Shown: positions 12,594-25,977, counted from the stretch's first letter. The stretch is 64,000 bases of DNA from Cryptomeria japonica (GCF_030272615.1 NC_081407.1:142416897-142480896); one strand, 5' to 3'. Translations and numbers: made by a program. Notes: generated by a model not told the origin, from the letters alone.

Positions 12594-13979
12594 ATGATGA
12601 AGAGGGAAGGTCCAAAGTTTAATAGAGAAAATTTTAGTATATGGAAAGACAAAATGAAGATATACATTAGAAGCATAGGTGCTCAACACTGGAGCTATGT
12701 TGAGAATGCCTATGTTGCCCCTACGGGTACTCTCACCGATGACCATAAGAGAGAGATATAGGAGAATGGGCAAATCATGGAAGCCCTAATTAGTAGTTTA
12801 TCTGACATTGAGTTTATTGATGTCCAAGATAAGGAAAATCCCAAGGAGGTATGGGATACTCTTGAAAATATCTATGGTGGTGATGAGCATGTAAAACAAG
12901 CTAAGGAAGAATGCCTTAGAGGAAAGTTTGAAGATATGCGGATGGTTGAAGGTGAGACCATTCAACAATATGGAATAAAAATCAAAACCGTTGTTGGAGA
13001 TATCAAGAGTGGAGGTGGTAAAGTAGAAGATTCCACTGTGGTAAGCAAAGTCTCGAGATCCCTATTGCCAGTCTATGCAATAAGGGTTGCTGCTATTCAG
13101 GAGCTAAGATCAATAGACAAGACTAAGGTATCCCTAGACTCCATCATTGCAAAGTTGATAGCCTATGAGCTAAATAGTTTTGATGGTAGTGTACAAAAGA
13201 CTGAATCAACTTTTAAAGCTTCTGCAGTACCATCCAGAAAAGGAAAAGAAGCTAGCACTAGTGGTGAACCAAGACAAAGCAGAGAAATGGATGATGAGGA
13301 GATTCTAATGGCATTTGAAGCTCTCCTTGCTAGGAAACTTCCTAAAGGAACCATAAAATACAGAGGTAAGCTACCTTTGAAATGCTTTTCTTGTAACTGG
13401 ATAGGACATATTGCTATTAACTTTCCTAATGGTGACAACAAGGACAAACCAGAAAGGTTCAAGAAATTCAAAGGAGGAAACCGAAGAAACTGTTTTGTGG
13501 TAGTTGATGAAGGTGTCACAGATGAGGAATCAGAGGATGAAAAAAATGAAGATATTGTGTTTGTTGCAGTCAAGGAAGATGTGTCAGACAAGAAGGCTCT
13601 TGTTTCCCGGTTTGATAATTCCAATGTGGATCATTGACAGTGGCTATTCTCACCATATGACTGGTGACCGGAGCAAGTTTCTATCCTTGGAAGAGTATGA
13701 TGGTGGTGTGGTTTGCTTTGGAAATGATGCACTATGCATTGTCAAAGGCAGAGGGTCTATCTCTCTGAATGGAAAGAGTAGTGCTGACAATGTGTATTGG
13801 GTTGATGGTCTTAGACACAATCTTCTGAGTGTTGCCCAGTTGAATGACAGTGGCCTCACTCTAGAATTCAAGAATGGAGTTTGCAAAATCAAAGGAAAGA
13901 ATGGTTAATTAGTGGCCATCGACATGCAGACCAAAGGTAACCTATTTTAGCTAAATGCAAATATAAGTACATGTCTTAT
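12594..13979 (+). pseudogene. gag: Copia A gag and protease
   Basis: Starts at ATG 12594 shortly after the primer-binding site. Gag of the UBN2 type runs to about 13600, with the region around KEVWDTLENIYGG near 12850. A zinc knuckle (CFSCNWIGHIAINF, near 13385) has lost its last Cys. After a frameshift near 13625 the aspartic protease follows, with the active-site WIIDSGYSHHMTGD (from about 13627). In-frame stops at 12759, 13906 and about 13948 all sit where Gln is expected. The CACTA element interrupts the frame at 13980, and reading resumes in the same frame at 36343. Confidence 0.88.
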
Positions 13980-14290
13980 CACTAGTACATTTGGGTCAAA
14001 ATTTCGATGGAAAATCGTCGGGATTCTAACACAATTTCATTGCACTACCGACAAAAAAAGCCATCGAAAACTTTTTGTGTTGGAAGTTCTGACTATCCTT
14101 GTGGTCGTCGTAATTCTGACATCACCTCCAACCTTGCCGATGGCCGCCATGGATGCTCATACCCCGAAAGAATACCGTCGCGATCTCGGCCTATCGTCGG
14201 AATTCTGACTCCAAAGGGTAAAATTCCGACAGAGGAGTGCCGTCGGATGCACAGCATCCTCATCGGAACTCTCCTGGAGGCTGTCATTTT
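13980..14290. repeat. CACTA left terminal and subterminal repeats
   Basis: Terminal CACTAGTACATTTGGG followed by about eight copies, in both orientations, of a CGTCGG / GTCGGAATTC motif (for example at 14018, 14107, 14177, 14200 and 14240). Such subterminal arrays are the binding sites of TNPA-type proteins in known CACTA elements; the binding here is inferred. Confidence 0.85.
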
Positions 14291-14299
14291 TCAGAATTT

Positions 14300-14530
14300 T
14301 TTTTTTTATAGAAAAATATTGACTTTGGTATCTCTCTTCTATCTCTCTTCTCTATCCCTCTCTACTATCTCTCTTCTCTCTCTCCTCTCTAGGTCTCTTT
14401 TTCCATCCCTCTCTTCTTCTCTCCCTCTCTACTTCTCTTTCTCTACCCTCTCCAGGTCATTATCTCTTCCTCTCACCCTATCTCTCTCTCTCTCTCACCT
14501 CTATAGGTCTCACCTTCCATTCCTCCATCA
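14300..14530. repeat. Pyrimidine-rich TCTC tract
   Basis: About 230 bp made almost only of T and C, with many TCTCTC and CCCTCT runs. It is a degenerate microsatellite with no coding value. Confidence 0.85.
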
Positions 14531-15418
14531 TTACCCATGTTGTCAAGTTGCAAGGTATTTCCCAAAGTACTTGGTTGCTAGGGTTGATTTGCTTAAGTGT
14601 TGGAGTTGGAGTTAGATGAGACCTGCATGATTAAGCTGTATTAAGTGATCAAGTCACCAAGATCTCAATTGTAAACATGACTAGGTTCTAGGGTTCTAGG
14701 GTAGCATAGGTCAAGATTGAGGTATGGTGGTCAAGAATTACCTTCCAATGACAAAAGACATCCAAATGATGAAGAATGAAGGCGATGAACTCATAGAAGT
14801 TTGGAGGAGATAATTTGACTAAGTTAAAATTTTGTTTAAGTCATGGTCATGATACTAGCTTGCTCATCAAGAGCAATTTGTGGGAATGAACCCTAGAAAT
14901 GTGCCCATGCTAGAGAAGCAAGAATTCCAATAAAACCTAAGGCAATGCTAGTAAGGGGTCAAAATTAAAGAATTAGGGTACAAAAAACAAAATTTGGCCA
15001 AGTCAAGATGTTGCTCAAGGATGACCTAAATCATGGAGTGTAAATCAATCATGAAACATGAGAATGGATAGGTCTTGACCCAAACAATGTAAGTCCCCCT
15101 TGTGATTCCAATAGATATCACATCACAATCATTGAGTCTATCTGCAACATAAAGTCAAGACCTGAATATTGGAATCTTGGATTCATCCCATTTGATCACG
15201 TAGTTTAGCACTTGGGAGGATTTTGTTCAAGAGAGGATAGAATACTTAGTATATGCATAAAAAACACATCAACATAAACCATTGAAAGGTTTGGTTAAAG
15301 CCTTCAAATCACAATCTCTACAAGAAGCTATCAAGAGTGCCCAAAATTTGGAAACTTTAGTATCCAAGAACATAATTCATAAGGCACCACTTTTAGAGAA
15401 ACCAAAGAAGCCTATCAA
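14531..15418. other. Non-coding CACTA interior
   Basis: About 0.9 kb with short frames only and no recognisable motif. Confidence 0.5.
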
Positions 15419-18400
15419 TGTAATATTTTATTTACCTTGGATATGTTTATCCTAAGTGTGATATTCCACTATTAAAAAGCTTAATTAGGTAATATTTTTA
15501 CTTAGGTAGAATAAGATAATGAGTTGCACATTCTCCTTCTTTGATTGAGATTCTACTTTTTCCTTGTCACAAATTTGGAAACTTGGATAAGCAATTTCTT
15601 TTTTTGGTTTTCTACCTCTTCATGATCCTCATGGATTTGGAATCTTGGAAGCTATATATTGTAGGTTTTTCCTTGATTAACATATGAAATGAAACTATTG
15701 TGAGCTTTCATATCTTAACATACCAAGGGCTTAAGTTTGGGGATGATAGGGGGATGACGAAGGGGGTGGGCTGGGATGCAAATATATATACAACTTAAAA
15801 AATTAATTATAAAAGGATGTGTATAGAATAAGTATAACAACTGTAAATAAAACTTTGCCACACTATGTAAATTTTACAATAAACATTAAAAATATGTCAA
15901 TGATTGCATTGAAATTTGAACATTAACAATGGTGGTAGAGTTTTGGAACTTTGGGAACAAACTAAGAATAATTATAAGAATTGCAGATGAAACTTTGGCA
16001 TACTAAGTGTTTAAACTAGTCAACATAAAAAAAATGGAAATGATTGCATTAACAATAAGAATGGTGGGTAGAGGTTTGGAGTCAATGGGTAGTGCCCCTT
16101 GTGGGGGGTTTGGGGTAGAGCCCCCATCAAGGTTAGAGGGCATTGCCAAACCTTTAATATGGATGACATTTTCACAATAATTTCACCATTTTTGTTTATA
16201 ATTGGAGTTTCTAATTGGGGTCCATGGGAGACTCATAGGCATCCTCAAGATGGTCAAGAGACTCCTTGGAGTCCCTAGGACGTCCCTAAGTGGTGTGGCA
16301 AGGGGATGTTTCCCCTAAGTATTGCATCCTGAAAAAATAGGGATTTTGGAGGGGGGAAGGGGTCCCCATGTTTCAATGGTTTCAAAAGATTCTAAGTTTT
16401 TTTTTATCTTGTCATAACAAAATATACTCCTCTTGCATCCTTGGATGATTTGAAAATTGAAAACAATTTGACAAGAAAAAACTAACTTCTAAAGTTTAGA
16501 CTTAGTTTTCTTTTTTTATCCAAGTCACTACAACATTTCAATGATCAAAGTAGCTTTTTTTTGGTGGTTTTGAAGCATCCAAAAGGCTTGAGAAATTCAA
16601 TATTATCTTTCATTCCACCAAAATTGGAGATCAAGAAGCATGCTCACAAACAAGGATTTGTTTGTAACTTAGGGCAATCAACTAGTTTTTGGGGCATTTT
16701 CAGGTCTAAAGAACCTACCATTGTGTCAAAAAGGCCCATAAGACCCCATTTTCATCTAAAACTTGTCTCTTTTGGTTGTAGAAGCATTTAAGGAAAAAAA
16801 AAATCACACAACCAATGATATGCCTATACCATACATATTTGAGTTAAAATAAAAATAAAAAATTGACAAGGTTTGGAGACCATTGAACAATTTGGGAGAT
16901 TGCTAATACATACACTCAATTTATAAAGTCTCAATTTGATGTACTTAATCTTTGAGAGGCCTATACAAAAGCATTTTGTAATTGCGAACTAAGATAAATT
17001 TCCATTTTTGGCAGTTTTCATCATGGATTATGGTATTAAATTCTGACATTCTATTGTCAAGATAAATTCAGAGAACCATTTGTACTCGAAACAAGGGATA
17101 GTGAAAAATTACATTATTTAGGATCTCCTACCCTATCTCATTGAATTCATTCCTACACCAAGTGACTATGAACAAAAGCGTAGGTATTTAACAACAATGA
17201 CATGGTCCATGGACTAGTGATCCTCCTCTTGATACTCCATCTACAAATGAGAACATCTCTTATACACGTTGCTACTTCAGAATTAAAAGTTGCTTCTTCT
17301 AGAACTTTCCATGATTCTTTGCAATAGGATTATATGTCTTCTAGATTCACCCCACTAGGACACATTCCTATTAAGCATCTTTACTTTTTTGAAAAGTAGA
17401 CCACATTTCAGATCTAGATGACACCATAATGACTTTGATTTCCTCTTGCAAGATATTCCTTCATCATGTATTGCTTCATCAAAGTTCAAATTTGCTTCTT
17501 CAAGAGCTCTCAATGATTCTCTATATAGGATTCTTCGTGTCTATGAGATCCACTTCATTTGGAGGCCTACTTAAATATTTCACATTTGTTTGTGGACTCT
17601 CACCTTTCAAATATTGATGAAACAATTGAGAATATTTGTCTTCTCATTGATGACAATGCCCATCAAGTTACACCGTCTCCCATTGTAAATTCACTAGTTC
17701 TATCCCCACCATATCATGCAACATGACACATTCTATTTCACATTAATTAAGGTCTCACACTTCAATGATTGTAGTCCCTAAATCTTCTATGGAAAAATCA
17801 TAGCTTTACATCAACATCAAGACACATGAGTCGCTTCAAAAACCATACATCTGAATTCCTTTCAACATTCCACTTGAATGGGAATTCAACAATTTGACAA
17901 CTCAAGATTTCCATATTGTGAAAGGAAGGTGCATCATTTGTTGCAAATGAACCTACTACAACATTCACCATTCAACATTTTGCATTGCTTTTCTCTCTTC
18001 TTTGTGGAGGCACCAACTTTAGGGGATGGGGTGGGTCTATATTATCCTTCACATATGTCACTTGGGATGGAGTTTTGTCCTATGGATTTTCTAGTCTCTA
18101 CTTCGAGAGGGTACACTCTCTTTATAATTTGGGGTTATTTCATATTTTACATGGATACCTAACCTTGTGACCCATTTCTTCTTACCTCAATTGCACTTAA
18201 GGGGGTGTGCCAATGTACCATTTTATTCACCAAGTGGATATGTTTTATCGTAAGTATGATAGTGCATTTGTTTGTTTAGTTTACTTAAGTAATTTCTTTT
18301 AACTTGAGATAATGACTTGCACATTCTCATTCTTTCATAGGATTATGTTTTTTTCGTTATCCTCAAAAATTTGGAAACTTAGATAAACAATTCCTTGTCT

Positions 18401-18490
18401 TTTGGTTTTCTATCTCATCCTCATGGATTAAAAATCTTGGATATCGAGTGAAGATATTGTGAACTTTTTCATTTTCTCTCTTATGAAATC
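15419..18490 (+). mobile_element. Possible non-autonomous LTR element (diverged repeat pair)
   Basis: Two diverged direct repeats of roughly 290 bp, 15419-15715 and 18210-18490. Both start TGTA and share stretches such as ATTTGGAAACTT and TTTTGGTTTTCTA, and lie about 2.5 kb apart. A purine-rich stretch (TTAAGGGGGTG) lies just before the second. The interior has no recognisable gag or pol. It includes a weakly tandem 200-bp duplication around 17270-17590 and a GC-rich self-complementary patch near 16090-16140. LTR ends and target duplication are unclear. Confidence 0.45.
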
Positions 18491-19066
18491 AACTATGTTA
18501 TGCTATTTTGATTTTATTATCATTTATATTTAACAATTTTAAAAATGTTATCACTTACATTAATTTCTAGGTTAATATTTCATTTGTAGATTCTAATAGA
18601 ATTGAATACCATACCCAAACAATATCTAGTATGAACTAGTTAGTTACAAGCTAGGTTCCAAGCGTACTTGGTAACACAATTTTTGAGCTTGTGTTTGTTT
18701 ATGATTTAACGATTGATGCATCTAGCTTTGCTATGCATCTACTTTGAATACAATGAGAGGGTGATTTTGTCTAAGCCAAGAGACCTTGCTATCTAATATC
18801 ACCCAAGAAAGATACTGATATTTTACCTTGGAAATATAAGCCTTTTGTAAGTATAATTCAATGAATTGTGATAATAACTTAAAACAAAGTGAATTAAAAT
18901 TTGATTGAGTTCCCCATTGTATTTTAACAAATCACCTAGGAAGATGTTCGTTCCTAACAATTTCCAATTCTCTTTCCAGAAGGATGAAAAAGAAGAGAAA
19001 GGAACTAATTAATGTTGGGACAGAATTTAGAAGACCTATGTTTTGTGTCTGAAAGCTACTAGCCTA
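18491..19066. other. Non-coding CACTA interior
   Basis: AT-rich sequence without gene or clear repeat. Confidence 0.5.
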
Positions 19067-19071
19067 GAGAG

Positions 19072-20406
19072 TGTATACACCTAAAAATGGTCTGAAGATA
19101 ATTAATTGAATAAGCAATTATCTCAATTAATCTCTCCTCCCCAATTTAATTGAATCCTTCCTGAAACCAGACTGAATCAAATCAATCAAGATTTTTCAAT
19201 CTTACCGATCTAGGCAATCAAGCTAATCAAAGAACTCGCATTTTCATCAAACAACAGTTGCAGAAATCAAATCAAATCTATCAGGATATCAATCTCGCAA
19301 AAACTCCAAAGATCAATTAGCTCAATTGATCTCCCGAGGGGGCATCATTATACCAGAATTTAGCAATCAAGAGCTGGGGCATCCTATCAAATCAATACTA
19401 TCATCAAAATGAGATTATTCTTTGAATCAACGCGTCATGACACCTCGCTTCAAAGAGGGGCAAAATGTATACACCTAAAAATGGTCTGAAGATAATTAAT
19501 TGAATAAGCAATTATCTCAATTAATCTCTCCTCCCCAATTTAATTGAATTCACTAAGCAATTTGATTAAATTTTTCTTTTCTTCTACTTATTAATAAATC
19601 TAAGGATTTATTAAATAGGTTCATTTCATTTCACTCCTTTAATTAATTAATTCAAATTAATTAATTCCCTCCACCAAAATCATTTCTTCCAACTCCTAAT
19701 TAATTAAAACAAATCATTTATGAGTTGTTGAGATTAATTAGTCATTTTCCTAATATTTGAATTTCTAAATTCAAATTCTCCTAACTTCTACCATTCCTAA
19801 ACCTAACCCATTCTACCTACCACCTTGTCCCCTTTCATCTAACATCTCCTAGAACCTTTGTGACACTTGTCACTAAGTGTTCCCTTTAATCCAACTCCCT
19901 TTGCCAACTTCCTCCAATTTAACCATTGATATCTTCAGATCAATCTCAACCGTTGATTCATGCCAACTCACCCCTAGCCTTGGGAAATCCTATAAATAGA
20001 CCTCATTTTGGAGCAATAAGGGTCCCAATTTGATTTCATCATTTGCATTGTTATTATAGGCATCTAGCTTATAGTTTATCATTCTTAGCAATGTTATCAT
20101 TCTCAATTTAGCTTAAATCTTAGCTTAATCATGCTAGGATAATCAATCATTCATATAGATTAATCATGCTATTCTTGCTAGATCATGCATTTTCAGCATT
20201 CAAATCCTCCATCTAAGTGTAGTCAAGTCACTGGAATTTGCATACTAAGATCTGAGAGCAAAATTCATACTCGCATTTACTAGGAGGCAATAAGTTGATT
20301 AGCTATGGTTTTGTCTTCTATTGTTTCAATTTTCTAACCATTGCTTGTAATGATTTATTGAGTGCATTGTGGTTGCAGGTACAAGTACACTTCACAGAGC
20401 ATGACA
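19072..20406 (+). mobile_element. Deletion derivative of a Tat-like LTR element
   Basis: A 5' LTR stub (19072 to about 19150), about 315 bp of interior, polypurine tract CAAAGAGGGGCAAAA (19451-19465) and a 3' LTR (19466-20406), flanked by GAGAG at 19067-19071 and 20407-20411. The first 78 bp of the two LTRs are nearly identical. The polypurine tract is identical to that of element B (59324-59338, other strand). The 3' LTR has a TATA-like CCTATAAATAGA at about 19989. Most of the 5' LTR and nearly all of the interior have been deleted. Confidence 0.75.
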
Positions 20407-20411
20407 GAGAG

Positions 20412-21940
20412 CATGGAAACAATTTGAAGTCATGGGAGAGAGTTTCAGTTCTATCTCTAGAAATTATGTCCAGTACTCTTGTATTGAATTTTAAATCCTT
20501 CTAAGTTTAAATGTTCACGAGGAAACTCTAAAATTTTAATAAAATACATAAATGAAAACCAATTTTGTTTTCGTCAGAATACTTTTGAAAATCACATCAC
20601 CTCAGTAATTGAACTGTAACAATAATATTGCATACAAAGTGCAGGTTTGCTATGAAACATGTTAAAAGGGTTAAACTATTTCAATTAATACAAACACTAG
20701 AACTATTAAACAACAATAGCTTGTTGGTAATCAAGATTTTGGACTATACCCACATTTTACACCTTTTCATACAGTTACAAAGAACATAGAAAACATGTAC
20801 GTGGAACTACAGATTCCAACATATGTAAAAATACAACAATCTAAATAAGAATGGGAAGCATGTGGAGAATGGTTAAGACATGCATAAATAAAAGGAAAAC
20901 AAAAATCTCTCAATGTGTATCACAAACAAATCAAGGAAAAAAGCTTTTAGGCAGGGGACCGATATGATCATAAAAATTTCAAAACTTCCAAAGTATAGAG
21001 CATTTGAGATTTTACAGAGAATGCACTAATTTAGCTTTATTCATGATGAGGCATATTCACAACTTTTGCAGTCGCACCATGGTGTTGTTCCTGTTGGCTC
21101 TGTTGGACCCTACAATTAAGATTCAATATACGTACATTATTCAATAAGATTAACTGTGCAACATAATGAAATATTGAAAAGTGTGTTATCTTATTGAGTT
21201 TCGCTTTGTTTCGAGAATAGTTTAATATTCTCTACTTAACAGGGCCAACCACGTGAAGGTGGAAGCTCATTTGGCCTCTCCCCCCCCCTCCCTAACATCA
21301 CTCTAAATTCCCCGTTAACATCTAACATTCATTCATTCTTTCATCCATTATTAAAATATAACATTCATTCATTATAACATAACATTCATTAACACATAAA
21401 ATTCATTAACTTTCATTAACACGCAACATTCATCAATAATCGTCAACACATATCATTCATGAACATTCATTAGCACATAATTACATTCATTAACACATAA
21501 AAATCAGTCATTATCAAATAAGGTAGATTACAATCATTTCCTTTTTTTTTTTTTTTTTGAAGCTATGTAAAGTCTAAGTGGAGCATCATCTTCTTCATCA
21601 TTTCCCCCATCTTCAGATGTTTTGCCCTCTTCTCATGCTCTTGATGTATGCCTAGTCCTATACAAAGGATGAGGATGTTGAACCAAAGGGGGGTCCTCTG
21701 CAATAACAAAGAATTGGGTTAAATTCAAAACATTTTTTTATTATTGTTACAAGTATTTCATTAATTTAAAGAACACAACCATTACACTCTTTACCTGATG
21801 GGGCCACATCATTTTGTCTAGCCTCAACCTCGACATGTTGAACACCCTCTAGATCCTCTAGAGTTGAAATATGAAACATTACATTAATCAATACACCAAT
21901 TGCAATTAAATTTGTTTAAAGGAATAACAGTGGTCCTCTT
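20412..21940. other. Non-coding stretch with AT repeats
   Basis: No gene seen. Contains repeated AACATTCATTAACACATAA-like units at about 21320-21510 and a T-run at about 21543-21559. Confidence 0.5.
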
Positions 21941-21949
21941 TACCTTATT

Positions 21950-24350
21950 GGGGAACATCACGTTTTTGATGTTGTCTACCCAGATCATGCTCCACTTGGT
22001 CACCACCGACTACATGCTCTAAAATATTAACAATAAATGTTACATTAATTACTACACTAATTTTCAATTTAAGATGTTTAATTGTATTAATAATTATATA
22101 AAAAAATTTGAATAGCAGATGAATACCTCCACTACTAGGATGCACATTCGGACCTTCATGTACAGGTTCTGTTCCATGATTATCATGCTGCATTCCAATG
22201 TCATGCGCAGTGTTATCATTGCTTGCTTATTTAAAAAAAATATAGTCACTTTATGTTGAAACTTAACATCAAATAGATTATTGGTTAAGTATTCAATTTG
22301 AAATAATTTTCATTTATCTTATTTACCATTGTGACAGATTCATCAGAATCTCGTGTTTTCCCACTCAATTCTCGTAGCCGTTCAGCCACGGCTATATAGC
22401 CTTGCTGGTAGCCAATTCTCTTGTCATCTTCTGTGGGCGCTCTATTGAATTCAGAGCCCTGCATTTTTGCTTAGTATTGTTTGATTAAAAAAAAATTGTT
22501 TACAATTTATAAATATTTTGATGTGATACTTAATTTACTGATTCTTACAATTCATGCGGCAAGTTTCATATAACCACTAGAGCCGAGTTTGTGTTGCCCA
22601 TGCTTTTCGTGTCTTGCCTTGGTTGCCTTTGACGTGTCACTCAATCTATGAAAAGTTTGAAATATGTTAGATTATATAAATATAATGAATAATTAGTACA
22701 TATTCACATTCTTAATAGTATCACATACCTTCTTCTGGCGTTTGGTGGTGTATTTCCTTTTTTCCTTTCAATTCTCTCCTTTGCATCCAAAATCAGGTCC
22801 TTCCACTCCCTCTCTGGAATCATGGGGGGATGCTCATACTTTACGTTCTTCTCTAAATGTGTCCTGTATTGGTCCCTCACATACTTTAGATATGTGCCAG
22901 CTTTTTCCAGGAGCTTAGTCTTGTCAAATTTGTCATTTCCAAACAACCCTACCATATGGTTTGTGAGTTCATCTTTTAACTTTTTTTCTTGGTCATTCCG
23001 CCTTTAAAGAAAAAACAAACCTATTAGATTTAGAAAGAAACTGAAGCTACCTTTGATATAGTTCAAGAAATGGATAAAAGGAAAACTATTCTAGCAATGA
23101 TATGAAATCAAAATAGTGGATAAGGGTTAGTTCACATATGATGTTCCACCTTTTACGTATGGTGGGCCCAAATATCTGCAATGTAATGTCATCAAAATTT
23201 TTATAAAAAATATCAGTTCCTGCAAAAAAACATGGGATCATTAGTCCAAAATGAGTGATCAGTAAGTAAATTACAATTAGACTATATATAATAATAATTT
23301 TAAAGTACCTGGAACCTTCTGTATCTTCAAGGGAATCAATTCTTTGTCGCTCACCACCAATTGGGCCTGCAACGTTCCCATACTAGCAATATGGGAAGAT
23401 CTAGGAAATGATGGTATGTTATCACCAGTAGTCGCCTCTGGCACATCCTCATGTGCATCTCCTGCCATAGTAAATGAATCCACTATGAAATGCCTCCAAG
23501 AAAGAACACTTGAAGGGTAATAAACACATAACAAAAGAGAGAGAAAAAGAGGGATCTACCACCAGTGGGCGGGTCAACACAAGCTGGTGCAACAGACGAT
23601 GTCTGCATGCTACATGTTGCCGACATTGCAGTCGGCAATATAGTTGGGGTCGACCTTGGACCCATGTCAGCACCTGAAGAGTAATACATTAAATATATAA
23701 AACATTAAAAAAGCAAGTTCACAAGTCCAAAGGAGTGGTTTTAATATATAGAACATGGTCATCACCTGAACTACCCGCAATACCCTGATCATCGCCACCA
23801 GGATGATGAGCCCTTATAAATTTATGTAAAAACAACACATACATATTTAGTTAATGACATAAAAGAGAAAAAAATATAAACCATTATTGAACTTTTGTTA
23901 TGATTAAAGCTTTCATTACTGCTTACTTGCAAGTTTTCCACTGTCCGCAACAATAGTTGCACCCTCTCTGTTATCTCATCAGTCTGAGGGCTTATGGTTG
24001 CCAAATCAACAATCTCTTGGCTAATTTTTCTAATATTCATTTGTACCAATTGTATAGGGTTTGTGCTAAGTGCGATGTCATCAGCACATAACACTGTCGA
24101 GTGCCCCACATCCCTATGGAGGTGCTGAGGTACTGCAGGTTCCTTTCCCTTATCCCGAACATCTGTTTGTGACAAGAATATAATTAACACTATCAAAATT
24201 ACTTCAAAATAGTCAAGAAAAGATCATAATGTAACAATTTGCTTCTATCTAATTTGTACAATTACAATGAGGTTTACCTGCTCTGTAGAAGTGTCGGGAC
24301 CTACACCCCTATTTGTGCTATGTGGTGGATCCATGTGGCCCTGTGACAAA
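21950..24350 (-). pseudogene. TNPA-like (Transposase_24-type) exons of the CACTA
   Basis: A series of short minus-strand exons with plausible splice sites. Examples are the exon ending STEQ|GTAAAC near 24280, one beginning near 24160 (KGKEPAVPQHLHRD), one ending DPPTGG|GTAGAT near 23560, KELIPLKIQKVPG near 23310, and LTNHMVGLFGNDKFDKTKLL near 22930. The last two, EKHGQHKLGSSGYMKLA near 22580 and APTEDDKRIGYQQGYIAVAE near 22420, resemble the plant En/Spm TNPA-like family, whose members bind subterminal repeats. At least one stop follows GSSGYMKLAA. Exon borders are my reading of GT/AG sites and need transcript support. Confidence 0.6.
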
Positions 24351-24431
24351 GAAAAAATATAAAAACGTTAGTGAAATGAAACCAATAGACTTAGCAAAAA
24401 AACTTAATAATACAATGGTTTATTGGATTCA

Positions 24432-25520
24432 TTAATTGGAAGTTGGCTTAAATGGTATATATATAGTACGTACCACCCCCATGATAGTAACTTTGTTTGT
24501 ATCTATACGATTCAAATTGTAATCGATTAGTAGCTCTTCCCCTGCACTTATTGATTTTATCGCACATACAAACACACAATTTCCCTCACGTGCCTCAAAT
24601 ATGCAATTGGGTTGCTTATTAGTTGACCCATGTCGTGAACTATTTATAAAACCTGCAATATTCCTTGTTGCTTTTGGCCTTCCATCAATGTATACAACCA
24701 CTCGTTTACTTTGATCATTATCTTTTTGTTATATATAATTGGTTGACAGCGCATACCTATGCATATTTTTTTTATATCGAACAATCTGCATCCAATCATT
24801 ATAATTGTAACAAGGTCCAACAAACTCCATCAATTCAGCAACTTTGTTGTAATAGACCTTTATCCTGTCCATGGAAAATAGGCCCAAACCATGTAACGAC
24901 GAAGGTGCTATGCGATATATCCTCTCATTAACACAAAAATCGGTGTTTATTGGAGGAAGTTCCTTGGGTACACATTGTTTTAGTAGATGTTTGTACCTCA
25001 AGGGTACCTCAATGTCACCTTTGGTCTCGTCATCATAAGAACAAGAACCCCCTTGAGCAAGAAAAAATTCCATGCATTTATTGAATTTTCTTCTAATCTT
25101 TTGACCTCTAGTTGATCTCCCTATTTGAGATCTACTACATGTCTCACTTTCCTCTTCTATTCCTACATTTCCCTCACTTGAGGAAGACACATCTGACAAA
25201 TACCTATTTGGTGATACCTGTGCACCATCAAATGAGAGAGTTAGTTGGTAATGAGAGAGATATTTTGCAAATGAGGGTAATATTGATGAAGAAGTCGGCC
25301 ATAAAGTTGATGTTGAGATTAAAATTTGAGTAAGTCCAACTGGGGCCTCAAGTGTTGATAACTGTATTAGATTTGCTGCTAATGTTGAGGTTTGAAAAAT
25401 TGAGGAAGTTTGTTTTTCTTGTAATTTTTTAAAAATATATTATTTCTATAAGGTGTATTGACTTATACCTGTCGATCCATGAGACTGTGCATGATCCTCA
25501 TCAAAGGGGTTCAGGTTCCT
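24432..25520 (-). pseudogene. SET-domain exons in the CACTA transposon
   Basis: A small exon (about 25520-25466, acceptor TGCAG, donor GTATAA) is followed by a long exon from acceptor CACAG near 25228 to a donor GTACGT near 24469. It encodes a Ser-rich start (near 25199), basic and Cys-containing stretches, then a SET domain. Visible SET signatures are LHGLGLFSM, the IAGFINSSRHGSTNKQPNC segment (the usual N-H-S-C motif reads N-S-S) and SISAGEELLIDYN. SET domains are protein-lysine methyltransferases, mostly acting on histones. One TAA near 24732 interrupts the frame between the two halves. The donor at 24469 can join an exon starting after CACAG near 24341, leading into the TNPA-like exons, so both may be one gene. 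Substrate cannot be told. Confidence 0.7.
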
Positions 25521-25539
25521 GCACCAACAATTGAGCATC

Positions 25540-25850
25540 ATAAGCATTACATTTGTAATTTGATAAATAATAAATACTGCAGTATCATAAGCATCATAAG
25601 CATCACATATGTATCATCATATATGTAATTGAGCATCATAAGAATAACATATGTATCATCATAAACATGTAATCCATCACATACGTATCATAAATCACCT
25701 TCCATCACATAGCTAATAAGTAGTCCACATTCCATAAATAAACACAAAGTTCAAAAAATGTCACATGTATCATCATAAGCATGTAATCCATCACATATGT
25801 ATTTTAAATCACCATCTATCACATAGCTAGAGGTGCATCATGAATTAATT
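25540..25850. repeat. Degenerate repeats of CATCATAAGCAT type
   Basis: Between the SET exons and tnp2. Short words such as CATCACATATGTATCAT recur, and a block of about 120 bp (near 25625-25710) is repeated in diverged form near 25760-25830. No gene. Confidence 0.6.
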
Positions 25851-25977
25851 AAGTAATGGCATTAGAATTCAAAATATATGAATTATTTATGTAACCATAT
25901 AAGTCAAATCAATTTCTATCAAGATATCAATATTAAATAGATAATATAATAATCGCATCTCATACATTTCATTCATG

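Noticed and set aside
13163-13624. 153-codon minus-strand frame opposite gag
   Set aside because: It is the shadow of the copia gag frame and shows no family features.
14007-14615. 202-codon open frame
   Set aside because: It runs through the CACTA subterminal repeats and a TCTC tract giving Ser/Leu-rich sequence. No domain.
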